Positions 28,063-36,970 of a stretch of DNA of 45,882 bases are shown one piece after another. Under the pieces are notes generated by a model that had not been told where the DNA came from, did no database searches, and worked only from the letters and a program-made list of their open reading frames with translations. Source of the DNA: Bryobacterales bacterium (lineage in GTDB: Bacteria > Acidobacteriota > Terriglobia > Bryobacterales > Bryobacteraceae). Numbering within the stretch: position 1 is the first letter of the stretch; every line of letters begins with the position of its first letter. The stretch spans positions 1 to 45,882 of the forward strand of contig CANIIC010000012.1 in assembly GCA_947467395.1 (NCBI GenBank), given 5' to 3'. Both the position numbers and the translations under genes were made by a program.

Positions 28063-28680
28063 TTAGCTTGAGGTTGGGCGTGCGGACCTACCGCCATCCC
28101 ATCGCAATGCGTCTTGTGACGGCAAACCGAGCAGATCCAGCACCCGATCTACGCTGTGTTCCACAATATCCATCGCCGTTTGAGGCTTGTGATAAAACGC
28201 GGGCACCGGCGGAGCGATAATCGCGCCCATCTCGGCCAGCGCCGTCATGTTTCGCAGATGCCCCAAGTGAAACGGCGTCTCCCGAACCATCAGAATCAGT
28301 TGCCGCCGCTCCTTCAACATCACATCCGCGGCGCGTGTCAGGAGATTATCAGTAATTCCGGTCGCAATTGCCGACATCGTATGGATGGAGCAGGGCGCGA
28401 TCACCATGCTATCAATCACCGCTGATCCGCTCGCCAGCCGGCTGCCGATATCTTCCACCGGGTAATAATAGTCTGCTAGCCCGCGAAAATCAGCGGCCTT
28501 TTTATCCATTTCCAGATGCGCCGTGCGCTCGCCCGAGCGAGTCAACACCAGATGCGTCTCCGCCGTGCCAGCCGCGCGCAGCTTTTCCAGCAGCCTCCAG
28601 CCGTAAACAGTACCACTTGCGCCGCTAATGCCAATGATGACGCGTTTTCGCCGATTCGATTGTTCGAGATTTTGGACCAT
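28063..28680 (-). CDS. ubiX: UbiX-family flavin prenyltransferase
   Basis: 'IIGISGASGTVYGWRLLEKL', 'VIDSMVIAPCSIHTMSAIATGITDNLLTRAADVMLKERRQLILMVRETPFHLGHLRNM'. Confidence 0.95.
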   Translation of the reverse strand: MVQNLEQSNRRKRVIIGISGASGTVYGWRLLEKLRAAGTAETHLVLTRSGERTAHLEMDKKAADFRGLADYYYPVEDIGSRLASGSAVIDSMVIAPCSIHTMSAIATGITDNLLTRAADVMLKERRQLILMVRETPFHLGHLRNMTALAEMGAIIAPPVPAFYHKPQTAMDIVEHSVDRVLDLLGLPSQDALRWDGGRSARPTSS

Positions 28681-28689
28681 GTGGAAAAC

Positions 28690-28711
28690 TTTGTTCTGAT
28701 TTCAGAACAAA
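28690..28711. promoter_or_regulatory. 22-bp perfect palindrome, candidate operator (TTTGTTCTGA-TT-TCAGAACAAA)
   Basis: Two perfect 10-bp arms, 2-bp spacer, in the divergent intergenic region between ubiX and the S24-like regulator gene. Confidence 0.7.
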
Positions 28712-28726
28712 TGGTACTTGCGCTCC

Positions 28727-28756
28727 TTGCTCCTTCGATCTTTGCGTCGGTATAAT
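28727..28756 (+). promoter_or_regulatory. Candidate sigma70-type promoter for the regulator gene (TTGCTC-18-TATAAT)
   Basis: TATAAT at 28751-28756; TTGCTC at 28727-28732. Confidence 0.5.
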
Positions 28757-28819
28757 CCTCAGCAAGGACTAGGCGTACTGCTTGCGTAGCCCAGCGACCA
28801 GGGACGATCACAAAACCCA

Positions 28820-29605
28820 ATGATGGAGGATGCAGGGCAAAAACTCAAGCAGGTCCGGGAACGCCTGGGCTTAACTTACCGTGAGGTCGAGGAATATAGT
28901 ACTCGCGTCGCGCAGGTTCGTAATAGCGAAGAGTTCATCATTGCCCTTAGCCGCCTCTCCGACATCGAAAATAAGCGCACAGTTCCGTCGCTGTTTCGCC
29001 TCTATTCGTTGTGCGTCATCTACCGCCTGGATTTCAACGAAGTCCTCGCCTGGTATGGGATTTCTCTCGCGAATCAGCCCGCCGACGCCGCACTGCTCCC
29101 GCTGTCACGCACCCACCGAGTGAATTTTCAACCCTCTGAGGCTGGCGAGATTCAGGTCCCCATGGCGCTCGATCCCGGCGTTGATCCCAGTCGCACCGTG
29201 TTTCTGAGCCGCTTCATTCAGAAATGGGGCAAGTTGCCGTTGATGCTGCTCAATCACGTCGACCTGCGGATTCAAGCCTATGGCTACATCGGCACCGAGG
29301 ATTGGTCCATGCATCCGATCATCCCTCCGGGTTCCTTAGTGGTGATCGATCAGTCAAAACGGCGCGTTTTGAATTCCGGATGGACGACAGAGTTCGATCG
29401 CCCCATCTATTTTCTGGAACACCGTGACGGCTACGTCTGCAGTTGGTGCACGCTCAAGGATTCGCACCTTTCGCTCCATCCACATCCATCCTCTTTGAAG
29501 GATCCGGAAGTCTACCTCTATCCCAAGGAAATCGAAGTGATTGGCCAGGTTACGTTCGCGGCGACGACGCTGGACCCTTCGGTACGGCGCCGCTCGAATA
29601 GTTGA
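28820..29605 (+). CDS. XRE-type HTH transcriptional regulator with C-terminal LexA/S24-like domain
   Basis: 'GQKLKQVRERLGLTYREVEEYS...LSDIENKRTVPSLFRLYSLCVIY'; C-term 'DWSMHPIIPPGSLVVIDQS' resembles the S24 'GDSMxPxIxxGDxVxVD' motif; ends 'EIEVIGQVTFAAT'. Confidence 0.75.
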   Translation: MMEDAGQKLKQVRERLGLTYREVEEYSTRVAQVRNSEEFIIALSRLSDIENKRTVPSLFRLYSLCVIYRLDFNEVLAWYGISLANQPADAALLPLSRTHRVNFQPSEAGEIQVPMALDPGVDPSRTVFLSRFIQKWGKLPLMLLNHVDLRIQAYGYIGTEDWSMHPIIPPGSLVVIDQSKRRVLNSGWTTEFDRPIYFLEHRDGYVCSWCTLKDSHLSLHPHPSSLKDPEVYLYPKEIEVIGQVTFAATTLDPSVRRRSNS

Positions 29606-30062
29606 CGGCTTTCAGTAACTGCTGAATGTCGCTGGAATAGAGGACGCGGTCAGCCTTGCTCGCCGAATCCGGGATGCAGCCCAAGTACCCTTGCGATTCA
29701 ATCCAGTAGCGCACCACCAAACCCCGCGGATCGTCCAAGGTCTCCAGGTACATCAATAAGTCGGAGTGTTTCTGCTCCAGGGAAAGTTTGATCCACTCCC
29801 GGAAGGTCCGCCGGTGACTGGATTCCAGGGCTTCCGCGCTCTGTTCCCGACCAAAGGCCGCCGCCAATCCATAGTGTCTGTACGCGCCCGTATTCGAGTC
29901 CCGAAGGGAACTCAAGTACATCAGCCGTCCGTATAAAGACGGAATTCGCGCTAAGGTGTGCCGGAACAGATCTTCGCTAGCCGATCGGTCCAACCCGGCA
30001 CGCGGCCTAAGACTTCGCATCGCGTTTCCCATGTTCAGGATGCCTTCGCCATTGTACGTCAT
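29550..30062 (-). CDS. Hypothetical protein
   Basis: 170-aa ORF, plausible composition; converges on and overlaps the regulator gene by 56 bp. Confidence 0.55.
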   Translation of the reverse strand: MTYNGEGILNMGNAMRSLRPRAGLDRSASEDLFRHTLARIPSLYGRLMYLSSLRDSNTGAYRHYGLAAAFGREQSAEALESSHRRTFREWIKLSLEQKHSDLLMYLETLDDPRGLVVRYWIESQGYLGCIPDSASKADRVLYSSDIQQLLKAVNYSSGAVPKGPASSPRT

Positions 30063-30224
30063 TCCGACCCAAAGTGGCCGTTTTCTTTTATTCCGAAAAC
30101 GGAAAACCTGCTTGTAATCTTCGAACTGCGCTCATAGCAACAGTAACGTAGAACCAGCCTAAGTGAACGCCCTACCTCGCGTCCTTTCCCGGCCACTTTT
30201 CTGTCTTTCAAGGAGATGTCGCCC

Positions 30225-30461
30225 ATGAATAAACGTTCCGTTCTGGTCAAGATTCTGCTCCCCGTAATGCTCACCCTCGTCCTGCCGGCCATGCTTTCCG
30301 CTGGAGACCCCGTGTGCGAACCGCCGTATTGTCAGGGCGCCTGCCCGGATAGCTCTTATGACTGCACCCAGGATTGGATATGGTCATCGTGGAGCAACTT
30401 CCAAACCGCATGTGCCCTGTGGTACTCCGGCTACAACATCCTCATCTGTTGCAACAACTGA
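30225..30461 (+). CDS. Small secreted Cys-rich peptide (78-aa precursor)
   Basis: AAGGAG ribosome-binding site upstream; signal peptide MNKRSVLVKILLPVMLTLVLPAMLSA; remainder GDPVCEPPYCQGACPDSSYDCTQDWIWSSWSNFQTACALWYSGYNILICCNN with 7 Cys. Confidence 0.65.
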   Translation: MNKRSVLVKILLPVMLTLVLPAMLSAGDPVCEPPYCQGACPDSSYDCTQDWIWSSWSNFQTACALWYSGYNILICCNN

Positions 30462-30473
30462 TCGCCACTTGGG

Positions 30474-30517
30474 TGTTCCGGCTGTGAATACAACATGTTA
30501 GACTCACAGCCGGAACA
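30474..30517 (+). promoter_or_regulatory. 14-bp inverted repeat with 16-nt loop overlapping the next start codon
   Basis: TGTTCCGGCTGTGA (30474-30487) / TCACAGCCGGAACA (30504-30517) are exact reverse complements; ATG of next CDS begins at 30517. Confidence 0.8.
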
Positions 30518-31299
30518 TGCCGACGATCGCGGATAATCTGGCCTTCATTCTCACCGTTCCGCTCCTGTTCCTCTCAAGCTTCGCCCTACTCGCGCTGTTG
30601 GTCCAACTAGCCAGACGGGGCCTGCTCCGGGCACATTGGCCTCTCGCTGCCTACGCCATGGTCGAAGGCCTGAGCGGCCCCCTCACTTTTCTCTCCACTC
30701 CCACCAAGCTTCCCCTACTATTTCGAGCTTCAGAGATTCTGAAGCTCGTCTTCGCGGTGATGGTGATCTGGTCCCTGTCCCGAACGTTATTTTCCAGCTA
30801 CCCGGCCATTGGAAGCTTCGCCTCCCGAGCGGCCAAATTGATCGTAGCTGGGTGCTTACTCCTGGGCTGGATCAGCTTTTTGACCGACCCGATACTCCCG
30901 TTAGGCCGCAGCCCAGCCCTGCATTTGTTTATCTCTGTCGAGAGGGCCGTGATTACCGGACTGCTGGCGTTCCTCTTCATCCTCTCGGTTTTTGTGGGAT
31001 GGTTCCCGGTGCGCATGGCGCGCAATTTGGCTCGAATTCTCATTGGTTTTCTCGCCATTCTGACCGCTGCGTGGATCAACCACCTGGTCAGCAATGTCGC
31101 GTCACGGTACACCCCCTGGGGCAACATCCTTAGCTCCATCATGCTGGTTGGGTCTGCGGTATATTGGTCCTTAACAGTCCACCTCGCAGGCGAAACAGAG
31201 ACTGCGTACACGCTGCCGGCCTGGGATCCGGAGCGCATGGACCGTATGACGTCCCAGCTAGCTCAGATGGAGGCTCAGCTGTCTCGACGTGGACACTAG
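30517..31299 (+). CDS. Hypothetical polytopic membrane protein (about 7 TM)
   Basis: 260-aa ORF with about seven hydrophobic segments and a charged C-terminal tail. Confidence 0.65.
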   Translation: MPTIADNLAFILTVPLLFLSSFALLALLVQLARRGLLRAHWPLAAYAMVEGLSGPLTFLSTPTKLPLLFRASEILKLVFAVMVIWSLSRTLFSSYPAIGSFASRAAKLIVAGCLLLGWISFLTDPILPLGRSPALHLFISVERAVITGLLAFLFILSVFVGWFPVRMARNLARILIGFLAILTAAWINHLVSNVASRYTPWGNILSSIMLVGSAVYWSLTVHLAGETETAYTLPAWDPERMDRMTSQLAQMEAQLSRRGH

Positions 31300-31362
31300 A
31301 CAGTTGCTTCAAATTAAGCGATGGATTGTCCGATAATTGTGGAGTAGTATCGGGGAAACGCT

Positions 31363-31893
31363 ATGTCAATTCCAATCATCCTGCTCATGCTGGCTGTGGC
31401 GGCGGCCGCCGGTTCGGCGGCGGTGCTCGTATCTAGGCTGATGCGGTACAAAACGAATTCCGCAGTGGAAAGCGAAGATGGCTTCAGCCTCGCCCACTAC
31501 GCTCACATGGCACGTCTACTGAATCCTGCCGACGTGGCTTTCCTGGCTGCTCAGCCCGGAATGACGCCCCAAGATATCGCTCAGTTCCAACGCGAACGCC
31601 GTAGCATCTTCCGGATGTATCTTCGCGAATTGGCAGCAGATTTCTCACGGCTCCACCACCAGGCCCGGGAATTCGCCGCGCTCTCTCCGGACAAAAGCCC
31701 TGACCTGGTGCATAACCTCATCCAACTGCAGTTCCGATTCTGGTTGGCTGTCGCATCTGTCGAAGTTCAGCTGGCATTGGTCGGAATCGGCTTCGGACGG
31801 GTCGATGCCCGCCGTCTGCTGGACGCGGTTGAATCGCTGAACGCTGCCCTGACCGCCGCAACCGCGACGCCGGGACCCATGCCCGTTTCTTAG
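31363..31893 (+). CDS. Hypothetical protein with N-terminal TM
   Basis: 176-aa ORF; 'IPIILLMLAVAAAAGSAAVLVS' TM then helical soluble region. Confidence 0.6.
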   Translation: MSIPIILLMLAVAAAAGSAAVLVSRLMRYKTNSAVESEDGFSLAHYAHMARLLNPADVAFLAAQPGMTPQDIAQFQRERRSIFRMYLRELAADFSRLHHQAREFAALSPDKSPDLVHNLIQLQFRFWLAVASVEVQLALVGIGFGRVDARRLLDAVESLNAALTAATATPGPMPVS

Positions 31894-32645
31894 ACCAGTT
31901 TCCGTAGCAATTTCTTGGCTTCCGCCAACTGCGCGAAGCGTTTCTCTTCTTCTTTGAAGGTGGCCGTATGGACACAACGCCGGTTGCCTTTATGTTCTAC
32001 CGGATGGCGCAAGTGCAACATCTCGTGGTACATGACGTATTCCACCGCTAGCTTCGGCATATCTTCCCGATCCAGAATCTTACTCAACACAATCGTGTGA
32101 TGTGTCGGATCATAGTGGCCCAGCATGGTGCGCGAGGCCTGCCGGCTCCAGCCGAGCGTCGGCCGCGCCATTAAACCGAAGAAATAGGTGAAATTCAACT
32201 CATCAAAGAGCTGCGTTAAGTTGTAGAACTCCCCGGCCGGATCCGCCAGATGCTTACGCCCGCGGGTCCGCCGAACCTGATCAAGATCCTGCCGGACGTC
32301 TTTCCGATTTAAATAGCGGCGATAAACCGCCTGACATTCCACCGGAACCCGCAGGCGAAAAAGCTTCGAAAGTAGAATCTCCGCCAGCGCCCCTTGCACC
32401 TCATCGGGAGCCACGGCCAAGGTGTCAGAAATCTTCACATGGAGCACACCCGCCTTCAGCTGGATCTGGGCTTTGGCGTTCGCGTATTTACGAAACACCA
32501 CGTGAATTTCGGGGACGGGTTTGCCGGGCTTTAGGAGCCGGAAAACGCGAGCGTAAATCTGCTCGGGTAGGGAACTGACTTCGTACTGTGCGGCCAACAC
32601 CGGGCCGCTGGCGGCATGCATCGCTACCGAATGTAGCATGGACAC
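31890..32645 (-). CDS. SprT-like zinc metallopeptidase-domain protein
   Basis: 'YVMYHEMLHLRHPVEHKGNRRCVHTATFKEEEKRF' HExxH plus downstream His. Actual start may be internal, at 32621. Confidence 0.8.
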   Translation of the reverse strand: MSMLHSVAMHAASGPVLAAQYEVSSLPEQIYARVFRLLKPGKPVPEIHVVFRKYANAKAQIQLKAGVLHVKISDTLAVAPDEVQGALAEILLSKLFRLRVPVECQAVYRRYLNRKDVRQDLDQVRRTRGRKHLADPAGEFYNLTQLFDELNFTYFFGLMARPTLGWSRQASRTMLGHYDPTHHTIVLSKILDREDMPKLAVEYVMYHEMLHLRHPVEHKGNRRCVHTATFKEEEKRFAQLAEAKKLLRKLV

Positions 32646-32659
32646 GCGCCCTCAGGCGA

Positions 32660-33709
32660 TTACTTGCCCAACAGGATCTCGCGTGGGCCGTTGTCCAGCC
32701 CGAGGATCTTCACCGTACGCGGCTTTGGCGGCGCAGCGGGAAGTTGCGTGGGCGGCACACCCAGCGCCGAGGGAGCACTCATTTCCAGCTCAGGGATACT
32801 CACGTTTGCCATGCTCGGGGTTTCCGAAGGCACTGGCTTGGACTGCGCCGGCACCGGCACAAACGGATGCATCGGAGCGGCTAGCGCCACGGTCAAGGCC
32901 GACGCCACCGCAGGCTTGCGGAGGCTCGACGCTAGTTGTTCTTCATTTAAATCCATTCGGATCAGAACCGCGCGTTCTTTTGTCGTGATCTCGGTGCCTT
33001 CCGACATCGCTGGACGGGACGCCAGGGACTCGGCGAGAGAATCTGCGAAATCCAGGGCCTTCATCGGCGTCTGCCGCTCAATGGAAGCCACTGCGTGTAG
33101 TCCGTTCCACGCGGAGACCGATCCTTCAAACCCGTCCGCTTCAATCTCAAACGGTACAAACTGGCTGGCCAAGGCATCCGGCAACGCGGAAGCCACCACC
33201 CACAAATCTTCCTTGGAATACCGCGCCGCGCGACCCAATAGCGGGGAATAGGATCGGTTCTTGGGATCCGCGACCCGCGCAATTGCTTCTTGGATCGCAT
33301 CCACGGTTCCCACCAGCAGGAGCTTCTCGTTCAGATACGCCACGCTGTGCGCATCGGCCTCCGGAGAGATCCATAATTCCACGCTCTTGAACGTGCTCCG
33401 CTTCATACCTTGCTCGGTGGCCTGCGCGCGCAACTTCGCCACCGGAAACGTTCCGTACTCCACGGCTAGAAGACCCGGCCCACCAATCAACACCTGATCC
33501 GGATTCCGCACGATCTCCAGATTCGGAAACCCAAAGCTGCCGCCCGGCGCCATTTCCGCCGCGATCGCCGAAGCGAACAGAGAACTCCGCATCGTCTTCC
33601 ACTGAATGCCCACGATCGCCTTTGAATCCGGTGGCGTGTATTTCCACCACGACGGATTGGACTGTCCAGACACCAGACCTGCGGCCACCAGAAAAAGTAG
33701 AAGTCTCAC
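32660..33709 (-). CDS. Hypothetical exported protein
   Basis: Signal-peptide-like N-terminus MRLLLFLVAAGLVSGQS; 349 aa; GTG start. Confidence 0.6.
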   Translation of the reverse strand: MRLLLFLVAAGLVSGQSNPSWWKYTPPDSKAIVGIQWKTMRSSLFASAIAAEMAPGGSFGFPNLEIVRNPDQVLIGGPGLLAVEYGTFPVAKLRAQATEQGMKRSTFKSVELWISPEADAHSVAYLNEKLLLVGTVDAIQEAIARVADPKNRSYSPLLGRAARYSKEDLWVVASALPDALASQFVPFEIEADGFEGSVSAWNGLHAVASIERQTPMKALDFADSLAESLASRPAMSEGTEITTKERAVLIRMDLNEEQLASSLRKPAVASALTVALAAPMHPFVPVPAQSKPVPSETPSMANVSIPELEMSAPSALGVPPTQLPAAPPKPRTVKILGLDNGPREILLGK

Positions 33710-33843
33710 ACTCTACACATCGGAAGTACGCAACCCGGAGATTAGTTCCCGGTAAAACTTACCTTGCCTAGCGCGCCCGAAGCGTTATCGTATTGAAGCA
33801 TCGACACTTCCGCATTGGCCCCGAGATTGCAGCAGCAACGTGC

Positions 33844-34308
33844 ATGGAACGTCACGAATTCGCAACTGCATTCGAAACGGGTTACAGCACCACGCGTCGT
33901 TTCCTCATGTCCCGAGGAGCGGCCATGGAAGAGGCCGACGAAATCGCCCAAGCCGCCTGGGTGCGAGGCTGGGAATATCGCCAGCAACTCCGCGATCCCT
34001 CGTTGATCGGTTACTGGGTGAACTCCATCGCGCGCAATTTATTCCGCGCCCGATTCCGTAGCGTACAACCTGCGTCGTTGGAAGGCATGGTCGATCCCTC
34101 CTACACGATGGGGCTGGAGGAAGGCCTCGAAGTGCAGCGTCTTCTCGAGAAATGCGCGGACAAAGACCGCGCGCTGCTCGAAAAAACGCTGGACGGCTAC
34201 TCGGCTGAAGAAATTGCAGTGGATGAAGGCATCAGTTCCACTGGAATTCGCGTCCGTTTGCTGCGCATCCGGCGAAATCTACGGCAGCAACTCGCGCTAG
34301 CCGCGTAA
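33844..34308 (+). CDS. ECF-type RNA polymerase sigma factor
   Basis: Region 2 'EADEIAQAAWVRGWEYRQQLRDPSLIGYWVNSIARNLFRARFR'; region 4 'YSAEEIAVDEGISSTGIRVRLLRIRRNLRQQL'. ORF track start 33793 is TTG; ATG 33844 preferred. Confidence 0.8.
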   Translation: MERHEFATAFETGYSTTRRFLMSRGAAMEEADEIAQAAWVRGWEYRQQLRDPSLIGYWVNSIARNLFRARFRSVQPASLEGMVDPSYTMGLEEGLEVQRLLEKCADKDRALLEKTLDGYSAEEIAVDEGISSTGIRVRLLRIRRNLRQQLALAA

Positions 34309-34330
34309 CTACGATAAAATCAGCCCCACG

Positions 34331-36952
34331 ATGCCGTCTATTGGCGACAAACTGGGGCACTACAAAATCCTCTCCGAGGTCGGCCGAGGCGGCATGGGCG
34401 CGGTGTATCGAGCCCACGACAGCCGCCTCGGCCGCGACGTCGCACTCAAGATATCCGGCGAACGTTTCAGCGAGCGCTTCGAGCGTGAAGCCCGCGTCGT
34501 AGCATCCTTAAATCACCCCAATATCTGTACGCTCTTCGATGTTGGACCCGACTTCCTGGTCATGGAGTTGATCGAAGGCGAGACGCCGCAAGGCCCCCTT
34601 TCGCTAGAGACCATCATCGAATACGCCCGCCAGATGGCCGACGCCCTCGACTACGCGCACGAACGCGGCGTCACCCATCGCGACCTCAAACCGGCCAATC
34701 TCAAGATCACGCCCGAAGGCACCCTCAAAGTCCTCGACTTCGGCCTAGCGAAAGTGGGTCGATCCTCCGTCTCCGGAGATGTCGAAAACTCGCCTACTCT
34801 CACCATGGGCATGACCGAAGCTGGCATGATCCTCGGCACCGCGGCCTATATGGCGCCCGAGCAAGCGAAAGGCAAGAACGTCGACAAACGCGCCGAAATC
34901 TGGGCCTTCGGCGTCGTGCTCTACGAACTCTCCACCGGCAAGCGGCCATTCCACGGCGAAGATATCAGCGAGCTTCTCGTCGCCGTCCTGCGTGACGAAC
35001 CCAAGTTCGACGAAGTGCCGGAGCGCCTGCGCCCGTTGATCACGCGCTGCCTCCAGAAAGACCCCCGGAAACGCCTGCGCGACTTGGGCGATGTGCAGGA
35101 GCTTCTGAATCCCAGCTCCTCCATGATGGCCGCGCCCGTCATCACCACTGCGCCGCCAGCCAAGCCCTATCTCTGGATGGGAGCCGCGGCCGTACTCGCC
35201 ATCGGACTCGGCGTTGCGCTGTGGGCTCCATGGCGATCCGCGGACTCCGGACCCGCCGCTGTCACCCGCCTGGATGTCGACCTCGGCCAGGAGGCGATCG
35301 CGAGCACCTACAATACCTTCGCGATTTCCCCGGATGGCCGCCGGATCTTGTTCACCGTTCGCAATGCGGACGGCAAAATGCAACTCGCAACACGCCTGCT
35401 CGATTCGAATGAAGTGACGCGCCTGCCCGGCACCGAAGGCGCGATTGATGCATTCTTTTCCCCGACCGGCCAGGAGATCGCGTTCCAGGCTAGCGGACAG
35501 CTCAAAAAAATTGGCTTGAGTGGGGGCGCTGCGGTCGACGTCGCTCGGGCCGCGCAGTTCTTTGGTGGCCAATGGGGTTCCACCGGCGACATCGTCTACA
35601 GCCGGACCACCGTCTCCCCCATCCAGGGCACCCCTCAGAGCGGCACCGAACAGTCTCTGTCCAAGCTCGTTCCACCCTACATTACGCACCGCTGGCCCAG
35701 TCTTACCGCCGCTGGAGACTTCCTCCTCTACTCCGCCTCCTCCACCGTCAGTTCGTTGGCCGGAGGCGATCTATGGGTGCAGCCGCTTCCTTCCGGTGTT
35801 CCCAAACTGCTGGTCCGCGGAGCCTATAACGGGCGCTTCGTTCAGACCGGCGGCAAAGAGTATGTGCTCTTTATCCGCGACGGCGCGATGTTTGGCAGTG
35901 CGTTCGACCCCAAGGCCACTGCGCTTATCGGTCCCACGATCCCACTCATAAATGACATCGCCGGCGATCCGTTCTCTGGTGCTGGACACTTTGATCTATC
36001 GAAGAACGGCACGCTGATGTGCCGCGCCGGGCGCGAGGCCGAGCAGACCTGGCCCGCCCTGTGGATGGACAAGACCGGGGAGACCAAACCCCTCATTTCG
36101 GAACGTGCACTCTATGTCACGCCGAAGTTTTCGCCCAACGGCAAGAAACTCGCTCTATCTTCACGTGGCGCAGGCGGTCTTGCGATCTACGATCTCGAAA
36201 CGGGCACGGTCAACCGCTTCCCAGGTCTCGGGTACCCGGTGTGGACCCCTGACGGAAAATACGTGGCAGCACGGGATTCCTCAGGTCCCACTGTGGCCAT
36301 CAGTTGGATCCGGGCAGACGGCGCTGGGGAGAAACAGGTGATTTTCAAAACAGGCAATAACATCGCCTCCTATTCGTTCACTCCCGATGGGAAGACCCTA
36401 ATCATCACGGAGCTCCCCGTAGAGACCGGCACTGATATCTACGCACTGCCGCTTGATCTCAGTGACCCCGAGCATCCCAAAGCGGGCCAACCCGTGCCGC
36501 TGGTGAAAACTCCCATGTCCGAGAGTTTTCCAATTCTGTCAGGAGACGGCAAATGGCTGGCCTACACCTCAACTGAGTCCGGGCGATGGGAAGTATACGT
36601 CAAGCCCTACCCGAGCCTGAGCGGACGTTGGCAGATTTCGAGCGACGGCGGGACGACCCCCCTTTGGGCTCCCGATGGCCGTAGCTTATATTTCGTACAC
36701 GACAGCCACATCTACGTTGCCGACATTACTGCGCAAGGCGATGCAATCGCGGCTGGTCGTCCGCGCCTCTGGTCGCCCACCCCGGTTCGGCTTTCTGGCG
36801 ACAACCTGAGCTACGCCATCCACCCCGACGGCCAGCGCTTCGCCGTCTATCCCGCCGCTCCGCCTGATCCCGAAGAAAAGGGCAACGCCCACGTAACATT
36901 CGTCTTCAACTTCCTCGACGACATGAAACGGCGCATCGAGGCCGCGAAGTAG
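34331..36952 (+). CDS. Transmembrane Ser/Thr protein kinase with C-terminal PD40/TolB-like beta-propeller
   Basis: '[26 protein letters not shown]', '[12 protein letters not shown]', 'VLDFGLAK', TM '[22 protein letters not shown]', repeated 'SPDGRRILF'-type blades. Confidence 0.93.
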   Translation: MPSIGDKLGHYKILSEVGRGGMGAVYRAHDSRLGRDVALKISGERFSERFEREARVVASLNHPNICTLFDVGPDFLVMELIEGETPQGPLSLETIIEYARQMADALDYAHERGVTHRDLKPANLKITPEGTLKVLDFGLAKVGRSSVSGDVENSPTLTMGMTEAGMILGTAAYMAPEQAKGKNVDKRAEIWAFGVVLYELSTGKRPFHGEDISELLVAVLRDEPKFDEVPERLRPLITRCLQKDPRKRLRDLGDVQELLNPSSSMMAAPVITTAPPAKPYLWMGAAAVLAIGLGVALWAPWRSADSGPAAVTRLDVDLGQEAIASTYNTFAISPDGRRILFTVRNADGKMQLATRLLDSNEVTRLPGTEGAIDAFFSPTGQEIAFQASGQLKKIGLSGGAAVDVARAAQFFGGQWGSTGDIVYSRTTVSPIQGTPQSGTEQSLSKLVPPYITHRWPSLTAAGDFLLYSASSTVSSLAGGDLWVQPLPSGVPKLLVRGAYNGRFVQTGGKEYVLFIRDGAMFGSAFDPKATALIGPTIPLINDIAGDPFSGAGHFDLSKNGTLMCRAGREAEQTWPALWMDKTGETKPLISERALYVTPKFSPNGKKLALSSRGAGGLAIYDLETGTVNRFPGLGYPVWTPDGKYVAARDSSGPTVAISWIRADGAGEKQVIFKTGNNIASYSFTPDGKTLIITELPVETGTDIYALPLDLSDPEHPKAGQPVPLVKTPMSESFPILSGDGKWLAYTSTESGRWEVYVKPYPSLSGRWQISSDGGTTPLWAPDGRSLYFVHDSHIYVADITAQGDAIAAGRPRLWSPTPVRLSGDNLSYAIHPDGQRFAVYPAAPPDPEEKGNAHVTFVFNFLDDMKRRIEAAK

Positions 36953-36958
36953 GGTCGG

Positions 36959-36964
36959 TACAAT
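36959..36964 (+). promoter_or_regulatory. -10-like TACAAT, 6 nt before TTG 36971
   Basis: TACAAT-AAAGGC-TTG. Confidence 0.5.
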
Positions 36965-36970
36965 AAAGGC

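Noticed and set aside
30059-30292. 77-aa ORF on the - strand overlapping the Cys-rich peptide start
   Set aside because: Overlaps intergenic DNA and the 5' ends of two better-supported ORFs; basic, no domain, no ribosome-binding site.
34745-35689. 314-aa antisense ORF opposite the Ser/Thr kinase
   Set aside because: Antisense to a gene with clear kinase motifs; low-complexity Gly/Asp/Ala-rich composition typical of a shadow ORF.
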